A stretch of DNA of 64,000 nt from Pomphorhynchus laevis (taxonomy: Eukaryota; Acanthocephala; Palaeacanthocephala; Echinorhynchida; Pomphorhynchidae): the NCBI GenBank assembly GCA_012934845.2, contig WNNJ02003609.1, forward strand, positions 1 through 64,000. Reading direction: 5' to 3'. Made by a program: the position numbers and the translations under genes. This document shows, piece after piece, positions 59,901 to 64,000 of this stretch; position 1 is the first letter of the stretch, and each line of letters begins with the position of its first letter. The notes beneath the pieces are model-generated. The model saw nothing but the letters and a program-made list of their open reading frames with translations, made no database searches and was not told where the DNA came from.

Positions 59901-62900
59901 GCTTGACGATAAAACAGTCTACAATGAGTCTTGTTTTATCCTCACCATTTTAGTAGTTTACAGCATATTCAGTTCTAACTTTATAACTTATGTTATAAAT
60001 CTTGAACTTATTATTAACATTATTATTACTAATGAATTTGAGAGTATTTATTATGCCACTGTAGCCTTTCTGCATGGGTTGGGAAATTTAAAATGTAGCC
60101 TTTCTGCATGGTATGGTAAATTAAAAATGTACACAAAAGTCATTTGCTGTGATTTACTATGATATTTATATAAATTTATAAAAATATATAAATATATAAA
60201 TATATAATAAATTTATAAACTCACAGCCAGAAACCGAAATTAGTATACAGACCGTCGGGTATATGACACATGACGTACATACATTATCTGATTCTGAATT
60301 AACTGATAGTTTATCGAACGCAAATAGTGATAATCATGAATCGGACGGAAGTTTTAATTATGAAACAGAAGTATAAAGTTACTTTTGTAAAACAGATCAA
60401 ATAATTACGCCCACTATAAACAAACAGATGTTACCGAAAAAGGCCGGCTAGTTGTCAGTGGATCGGTTGATTCAGATATTCTAGATGATCGGGCGCTATC
60501 TGAAAATAGTGATAACGAAGAGGAGGAAGTCTAACGCTATCGATTATGTACATTATACGGAGAGGTTAACTACATTTTTCTAATTTTAATACTTGGACCT
60601 TGTTAATTTGCATTTTCAGTTTGTTTGCTTTTATTTGATTTCATTCTTTTTTCGCAATATTCAACTTATTATTAATATTATTTTTGACTTTTATTGATTT
60701 TGCTATATATCTTTCATTTTATCAATCTTTATGTCGACGTATTATTAATTTTATTAGAAGTGATCTTGATTCATATTTTTATCTTTTTAAATTTTAAACA
60801 TTATTAATAAATTATAATTTTATTTTTTATATTTTGCCAGTTATTGGTAGCGAAGTAGAACAGTTTCCTTCTTCTGAAACTAAAAAATAGCCTGAATTCT
60901 TCCGTTTTCAGGCAAACGTCATTATTACATTGCAAATCTTGTAATGTGCCCAAATTATATTATTTGTGTTCAACATCGAACACGGGATTCACAAACGCAG
61001 GATTTGCAGGATCGACACCACAATTGTAAGAACAATAATTTGATAATAATTGAAGGCAATTGGATTTTTTCGAGAACATTTTTAAGTCCAGCAAAAGTTG
61101 ATGAATCCGAACATTTAGTGCAGATGAATTAAAGAAAAAGCCAAAGAGAAGTGTGTTTAATGTTTTCAAATTAGAAATGTATTGTCGTACTTGACGTTGC
61201 TTTTTTAGAGACAACGACAAAAATGAGCAATTTTAAGTCCATCAGTTAATAACTAACGATAAATTGTCAAATTACTTAATCCAGTTTCTGCTGGATTTTT
61301 TCCATTTCTGCTAGATTTTCCATTTTGCTAAATTAAAAATAGCCTGAATTCTTGTTTTTGGGCAAACATAATAATCTGAAATTTATAATAATCTCAAATT
61401 TATGCCACTGTAGCCTTTCGGCATTAGACTGAAAACAAAAATGTACAAATACACGAATTTGAATTAACGGTCACTTGTTAGACGTCTTGGCCTAACAATT
61501 TCATTGAGATTAGTTATTTTTGCTCAAGGATTTTAGTAGGATCGGAAGATAGCGAATAGATTTGCTAAAGAGACAATTTGGAAAGGACAGGGCAATGGGT
61601 GGACATTGGATGTGAAAACATTTACAGCGGCAATAATTTGAACGGTTTTCGCATTTGATACAGATTATACAAAGCTTATCGTGATACACGTGTATATGAA
61701 CGAGGACAATAAGTTGTCTTTTATTTGCGTGAGTTTTATGCCATAGTGATTTCAAGGTATTTGAGGCTGATGATATTTTAGGGTTGATTGCCAAGAGTAA
61801 ATTGTTCAATGTGCTGTTTGAAGGAGGATATTTCGGGGATACGAAAATGTTGTTGATAGTCACAATATATGTGATTGCTGCAATAGGTGTGGAACGAATT
61901 TTGTGTGATAGGCCAAGGACTTTTTTGATGAAGCAAAATATAATTATAATTATTTTTCAGACGGACCATGTAACGCTTTCAAATGTGTTTTCCATGCACC
62001 AATTGAGATATTAATGCATACAGTGCTGTTTCGAGTGAGTTAAGTATCCACGGTAACTAATCAGCTTCTCTTAAGATAACTTTTATTATATATAAGAGAT
62101 GTAAAGTTGGCGAAAGAATAAAGTGATCTTAAAATAGATCGTATTTATGAAACATAGATGGAGAAGAAATAATCTGATTATGTTTCTTACGTCATTACGG
62201 TTAAAGCATGCTGATGTCAAAGAAATAAAAGCATCGCATAGTGTTAAGTATCTGGTATTGAGGTCGTTATTGTCAAGAATATATTAGGAAGAGATTTCGT
62301 CGGTATTCAGTTTGGTGAAATCTGCTAATTAACATTGAAATCACCTGTGATTACTATATATAGTGATATTAATATATTATATATTATATATTTAAAGTTA
62401 TTACTATTTGAATTTATAACTCCAAAAAGGTTATAAATGTTTGCTATAAATTTTACTACAATAAAATTTGTATGTATTTATACTATAATTAAACTATTTG
62501 CATGTAATATTTTTGATTTAATATTTTTGTTAACTTTTTAACAAAAGAAAACATTGGCATTATTTAACAAATGACCGAAAATTATAGTTTTGACAACTTA
62601 TATAGTCACAACAGAAGTCATAACGACTTGTGAGATCTTGGAGAACTTTCTGCGGAGATCCACAATTATCCACAGTTATCATGATAACTGTGGATAACAG
62701 TTATCATATTATTGTAGTAATATAACTTCAAATATTTATAACTTATTTTAAGTTATAACTTCAAATAACTTAATATTAGTATACTAATATATTAATATAT
62801 ATTATATAAAATAATATATAATATATTAATATATTAATATATAATATCAATATTACTATATAGAGTAATCGCAGGTGATTTCAATGTTAATTAGCAGATT

Positions 62901-63753
62901 TCACAAGACTGAATATCGACGAAATCTCTTCCTAATATATTCTTGACAATAACGACCTCAATACCAACTATTTAACATTATGCAATGCTTTGTCATCATC
63001 ATGCTTTAACTATATTGACGTAAGAAACATAATACCATACAGAGCATTTCTTCCACAGTTATCATGATAACTGTGGATATTTAAAAATATAATATATACT
63101 TTTAAATTGATTTTTGAATATTTTCTATTAAAAAGTCATAGTAATGTAGATATTCGATAAAATACGTTTAAATTTTACGTTTTACTTCTACGTGAAAAAA
63201 GCCTTATTAGCTGATAGCTCACAATTTCTTCATAAATCTAGTGCCTATAATAAGGTTTCTTTGCTCGTTCATTTAAAAATACGATACGAAAGCAGTGATT
63301 TTTTAATAAGCAAAATACTTATTTCGCACTAATTTTTATTTATTTATTAACGTATAGTTAGTTATTAAATAAATATTATGGATATTTATCAACATTTCCC
63401 AATTACGTTGTAATTCAACTTATTGACTATTTTAACTGCTAACCTAAGTTTACAGACCATGTGGTGATAAAATGGAGTGTAAAGTAATTTATCCGTTTAC
63501 ATCTAAACGACAAAATAACTTACAATTTCTTCGGCTTTTGACACAGCATCTTTCTGTAGATAAAATTGTGATACTGTCACATTATTGTAAGGATGACATT
63601 CATGAAGGTGTCTATGAAGATAATATAATAAAGAACAATTTACTTCAGTAAAATTTTACCTAATAAAATCTTCCGCGTTGGAAATAACTGTTTTACAATT
63701 AGGCCAGTGACAAGTTTCGTTAAAATAAAGATTAAGCATGCACACTCTATCAG
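41720..63753 (-). CDS. FoxP: FoxP-type forkhead transcription factor, eight visible exons
   Basis: DNA-binding transcription factor of the FOXP class. Exons were found by translation and GT/AG borders; all seven junctions keep phase, giving about 467 residues (5' end outside the window). Order: a C2H2 finger (CHWPNC...HLHECH, C-x4-C-x12-H-x4-H, the same spacing as vertebrate FOXP), a leucine-zipper-like segment ([18 protein letters not shown]), a Ser/Asn-rich linker, the forkhead domain split over three exons ([14 protein letters not shown] / [19 protein letters not shown] / [13 protein letters not shown]...[11 protein letters not shown]) and an acidic C-terminus. The intron after LIRQ and the one before NAVRH cut the forkhead at FOXP-like places. 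The recognition helix is fully conserved. Introns range from 48 bases to 7 kb and are full of transposons, mostly antisense. Finger and forkhead together exclude other Fox classes. The last two exons rest on phase and splice sites only. Confidence 0.88.
42055..42270 (+). repeat. Fragment of the 44.4-45.8 kb TIR element family
   Basis: 'gaaaccaacgatgaaatact' to 'accttagagattggaaaaca' matches 45425-45600. It lacks the terminal repeat. Confidence 0.65.
43080..44225 (-). mobile_element. Penelope-like element, best copy
   Basis: Lies in the FoxP intron in the same orientation as FoxP. 43624-44211 is an unbroken RT C-terminal half: [31 protein letters not shown] (catalytic YIDD), [29 protein letters not shown] and [14 protein letters not shown]. 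This matches the invertebrate RT family with YIDDV/SNIPS-type motifs that I place, with some doubt, in Penelope-like elements. No GIY-YIG nuclease follows; the frame ends about 40 bases before a 3' region with a GC-rich block at about 43500-43560 and an AT-rich tail ending 'cagctaactgagtctacgta'. The AT-rich tail contains an internal direct duplication (43238-43286 and 43420-43466). The RT start is missing, joined to a tandem repeat at 44228. Confidence 0.72.
43495..43582 (-). other. Candidate structured RNA (pseudoknot) in the Penelope-like 3' region
   Basis: In the sense direction: GGCCCC, CTGCTATG, 15-17 bases, GGGGCC, 12 bases, CATAGCAG. The two complementary pairs interleave, which is a pseudoknot rather than a hairpin. 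A third element, 'aaatacat'/'atgtattt', flanks it. Partly preserved in the copies at 8765-8865 and 26880-26945. Function is unknown; the order resembles that of HDV-like ribozymes but their P3, P4 and catalytic region are not clear. Confidence 0.4.
44228..44375. repeat. Tandem repeat, unit 'agaatattatgagttt'
   Basis: Irregular array of 'tagaagaat' and 'agaatattatgagtt' units at the 5' truncation point of the Penelope-like copy. Confidence 0.85.
44452..45765. mobile_element. Non-autonomous TIR element, about 1.3 kb
   Basis: Arms of about 170 bp: 44452-44625 ('cacaaattttcgactattat...gaaaccaacgat...atttcatcaaa') and 45605-45765 (its reverse complement, ending 'agtcgaaaatttgtga'). A third, direct-orientation arm starts near 45340 and runs into 45600, so two elements are probably overlapped. 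The interior shows no transposase motif. Confidence 0.7.
46184..46232 (-). CDS. FoxP: FoxP exon 7 (micro-exon)
   Basis: 49 bases between an 'attttattag' type acceptor and a GT donor. Completes the Arg codon begun by exon 6 and encodes [16 protein letters not shown], ending in phase 0. Assigned on splice sites and phase. Confidence 0.6.
46497..46705. mobile_element. MITE ('GGAGCTGG' family), complete copy
   Basis: 'aataattattggagctggat' ... 'cgctaacttccgttagcatc' returning to 'ttcagctccaatatttatt'. In the FoxP intron between exons 7 and 6. Confidence 0.75.
47250..48130 (+). mobile_element. REL-LINE family F, RT part
   Basis: Antisense to FoxP, in the intron. Broken [36 protein letters not shown] (catalytic Asp block), [11 protein letters not shown], then a post-palm region ([47 protein letters not shown]). 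Several stops and frame changes. The YADD-type box is not readable. It pairs in order with 49160-50361, with about 1 kb of unrelated AT-rich DNA between. Confidence 0.7.
48131..49159. other. Unassigned insertion between the two LINE F parts
   Basis: Contains a 70-codon minus-strand open frame (48295-48504; [20 protein letters not shown]) whose composition is coding-like but unrecognised, then very AT-rich DNA. It may be an older insertion in the LINE or a FoxP intron segment. Confidence 0.35.
49160..50361 (+). mobile_element. REL-LINE family F, C-terminal part
   Basis: [75 protein letters not shown], then after one frame change [20 protein letters not shown] and the REL nuclease ([28 protein letters not shown]), [19 protein letters not shown] and a C-terminus. 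The best preserved of at least three family F copies in the window (others at 4265-5343 and 40990-41250). Confidence 0.82.
51113..51288 (-). CDS. FoxP: FoxP exon 6 (forkhead, recognition helix and wings)
   Basis: Starts in phase 0 after an AG acceptor at 51289-51290 and ends after AG of a split Arg codon before GT. Encodes [40 protein letters not shown]. The helix-3 residues that contact DNA (N, R, H of NAVRHNLS) are intact. Confidence 0.92.
52505..52606 (-). CDS. FoxP: FoxP exon 5 (forkhead, helix 2 region)
   Basis: 102 bases, phase 0 to phase 0, clean 'atttag' acceptor and 'gtac' donor. Encodes [34 protein letters not shown], matching the FOXP LTLNEIY.WF..FAYFRRNAATWK segment. Confidence 0.93.
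53560..53620. repeat. Fragment of the 25.4-26.1 kb foldback family
   Basis: 'cttcaccaaaaaggatcatt' and 'cactggcaaatgctagcgca' match 25618-25662. Followed at about 53628 by a short palindrome 'atcggctaacttttagccgat'. Confidence 0.55.
53739..53815 (-). CDS. FoxP: FoxP exon 4 (start of forkhead)
   Basis: 77 bases. Completes a split Asp codon and encodes [25 protein letters not shown], ending in phase 0. The RPP(Y/F)TYA.LIRQ start and an intron after RQ are FOXP hallmarks. Confidence 0.93.
53985..54178 (-). mobile_element. tRNA-derived SINE
   Basis: The minus strand begins with a tRNA-like head (about 54100-54176) bearing a box A-like 'cagcctagtggatgtagcg' and box B 'agttcgaatctga', then a non-tRNA body with 'ggagcaaccaacgataatgt' and an end at 'cgtgccacaa'. 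The ratio of head to body and pol III boxes fit a SINE. No second copy is in the window, so the family and 3' tail are unconfirmed. Confidence 0.65.
54179..55743. other. FoxP intron sequence
   Basis: AT-rich; 54500-54610 is slightly GC-richer without recognisable coding. Nothing else supported. Confidence 0.4.
55744..56293 (-). CDS. FoxP: FoxP exon 3 (zipper end and Ser/Asn-rich linker)
   Basis: 550 bases, phase 0 start (acceptor 'tttgttttag') and a one-base overhang at the GT donor, fitting exon 4. Begins [19 protein letters not shown], comparable with the end of the FOXP leucine zipper (KERLQAMMTHL). The rest is Ser/Asn/Lys-rich and likely disordered ([20 protein letters not shown]). The first ATG at 56263 is internal, not the gene start. 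Confidence 0.85.
56560..57245 (-). other. GC-richer unclassified block, transposon-like
   Basis: The minus strand has an ATG at 56777 opening a 74-codon frame ([40 protein letters not shown]) preceded by about 470 bases of moderately GC-rich sequence with a 'tatttaaag' element at about 57200. The composition differs from FoxP introns. It may be the 5' end of a retroelement or another gene's first exon. Family unknown. Confidence 0.3.
57246..58938. other. FoxP intron sequence
   Basis: AT-rich, with imperfect direct repeats ('caacaaatgaagttggt' at about 57680 and 58051; 'gaacagcttgtata' at about 57720 and 58155). No coding. Confidence 0.45.
58939..59960. repeat. Direct repeat pair of about 110-125 bp
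   Basis: 58939-59045 and 59837-59960 share 'aagaaacatttactctaacg' through 'cctcaccattttag'-type ends, with about 20 bases inserted in the second. They flank the left arm of the long inverted repeat. Confidence 0.7.
59155..59353. repeat. Inverted repeat, left arm (pairs with 63807-64000)
   Basis: 'aaattaccggatttcatctc' to 'cattcattgtagttgtc' is nearly the exact reverse complement of 63807-64000. The right arm reaches the window edge, so the true length is unknown. Confidence 0.85.
60040..61410. repeat. Dispersed short repeats
   Basis: 'tgtagcctttctgcatgg' occurs at about 60060 and 60097, and as 'tgtagcctttcggcat' at about 61405. 'tagcctgaattctt..tttt.ggcaaac' occurs at about 60888 and 61332. 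They hint at a duplicated unit of about 450 bases. Confidence 0.55.
60224..60537 (+). other. Short acidic coding-like remnant
   Basis: After a possible acceptor ('ctcacag' at 60223) an open frame gives [40 protein letters not shown] and ends EV-stop; in another frame 60426-60534 gives [20 protein letters not shown], ending EV-stop. Two similar acidic segments suggest one duplicated or frame-broken protein end, possibly a transposase N-terminus. Unproven. Confidence 0.3.
61510..62345 (-). mobile_element. LINE remnant (Jockey-like), endonuclease and C-terminal scraps
   Basis: At 62345-62150 the minus strand starts with VITGDFNVN, an endonuclease-like GDFN motif. At 61900-61510 comes [39 protein letters not shown], similar to the stretch after the RT in Jockey/R1-type elements. 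The RT is missing. Same orientation as FoxP, in its intron. Confidence 0.45.
62250..62990. repeat. Inverted repeat containing LINE endonuclease scraps
   Basis: 62250-62393 and about 62830-62990 are reverse complements of about 140-150 bp, each carrying the GDFN-like motif and divergent A/T runs toward the centre. Similarity of the coding scrap continues to about 63030 on the right and about 62160 on the left. Confidence 0.8.
62666..62697. repeat. Perfect 32-bp palindrome
   Basis: Centre 'cagttatc|gataactg' type with the core 'ccacagttatcatgataact' plus 'gtgg', symmetric over 32 bases. Confidence 0.85.
63052..63077. repeat. Perfect 26-bp palindrome, same core
   Basis: Same 24-base core as at 62666-62697, next to the end of the right LINE scrap. 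Confidence 0.85.
63524..63611 (-). CDS. FoxP: FoxP exon 2 (second half of zinc finger, zipper)
   Basis: 88 bases. Completes the split Arg codon, encodes [29 protein letters not shown] and ends in phase 0 before 'gtaagt'. The two zinc-binding His are in HLHECH. The intron before it is only 48 bases. Confidence 0.85.
63660..63753 (-). CDS. FoxP: FoxP exon 1 of those visible (first half of zinc finger)
   Basis: 94 bases after a 'tttttctag' acceptor, starting with the last two bases of a codon, so coding continues upstream beyond the window. Encodes [30 protein letters not shown]. CxWPxC is characteristic of the FOXP finger. The right arm of a long inverted repeat begins 54 bases upstream. Confidence 0.85.
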
Positions 63754-63806
63754 CTAGAAAAATAAAACAAGTGATTGATATCACAATAACATTTTTTATT
63801 TAGACA

Positions 63807-64000
63807 ACGACAATGAATGACAGGAACCCATTTAAAGTAAAAATAGATTGCAATAAGTATTTCGATAGCTACTACTATCATTCTCGGTTAAACTTTGTAG
63901 GAGTTCCGTAGTCATCGGGCTCAATAGTTTAATAGAGTTTATTCGGATATGTTATTCATATTATCAAATGGATTATATTTGAGATGAAATCCGGTAATTT
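63807..64000. repeat. Inverted repeat, right arm (pairs with 59155-59353)
   Basis: Reverse complement of 59155-59353 and open at the window end. Confidence 0.85.

Noticed and set aside
61784-62014. 76-codon plus-strand frame with a hydrophobic segment
   Set aside because: Lies opposite the LINE C-terminal remnant; hydrophobicity reflects AT-rich codons.

Overview
The window is AT-rich animal nuclear DNA. The evidence is spliced coding exons with GT/AG borders, a FoxP-type forkhead gene, a beta-1,4-galactosyltransferase, a ubiquilin copy, a tRNA-Leu gene with eukaryotic internal promoter boxes, and a wide range of metazoan transposons. Species cannot be fixed from sequence alone. The restriction-endonuclease-like (REL) LINEs and the Penelope-type reverse transcriptases resemble families I know from cnidarians, molluscs and other invertebrates. 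No bacterial operon, CRISPR array or LTR/viral element was recognised.

Layout: 0-1.1 kb retroelement tail and a foldback MITE; 1.9-2.9 kb an intact-looking beta4GalT-like gene; 3-9.4 kb fragments of Penelope-like, REL-LINE and L2-like elements. 9.7-18.4 kb is a three-layer nest: a CR1-like LINE is split by an intronless ubiquilin copy, which is itself invaded by a REL LINE whose reading frame runs straight into the ubiquilin sequence. 18.4-20.6 kb holds scrambled L2/CR1-like and Penelope-like pieces. 21.0-25.2 kb is a nearly complete APE-type LINE bracketed by 40-bp inverted repeats. 25.4-27.9 kb holds palindromic DNA elements, a transposase remnant and Penelope-like copies. 28.1-29.1 kb is a single-exon coiled-coil gene of unknown function. 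30-31.8 kb is a tandem duplication carrying MITEs. 32.5-34.8 kb is a large imperfect palindrome with one tRNA-Leu(UAA) in each arm. 36.2-38.4 kb is a decayed hAT transposon and 38.6-40.9 kb a truncated Jockey-like LINE.

From 41.7 kb to beyond 63.7 kb the minus strand carries a FoxP gene. I assembled eight exons by splice sites, phase and homology: two zinc-finger exons, a leucine-zipper/linker exon, three forkhead exons and two C-terminal exons. The upstream part lies outside the window. Its introns are filled with antisense REL-LINE pieces, a Penelope-like element, a TIR element, a tRNA-derived SINE, MITEs and inverted repeats, one pair of which brackets the zinc-finger exons.

The recurring theme is inverted duplication at every scale, from 26-bp perfect palindromes to a 2.3-kb tRNA palindrome. 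Some of this is foldback transposons. Some may be genuine palindromic duplication or an assembly artefact. The best candidates for something undescribed are the LINE/ubiquilin nest, a repeated pseudoknot-capable block in the 3' region of the Penelope-like family, and the tRNA palindrome.
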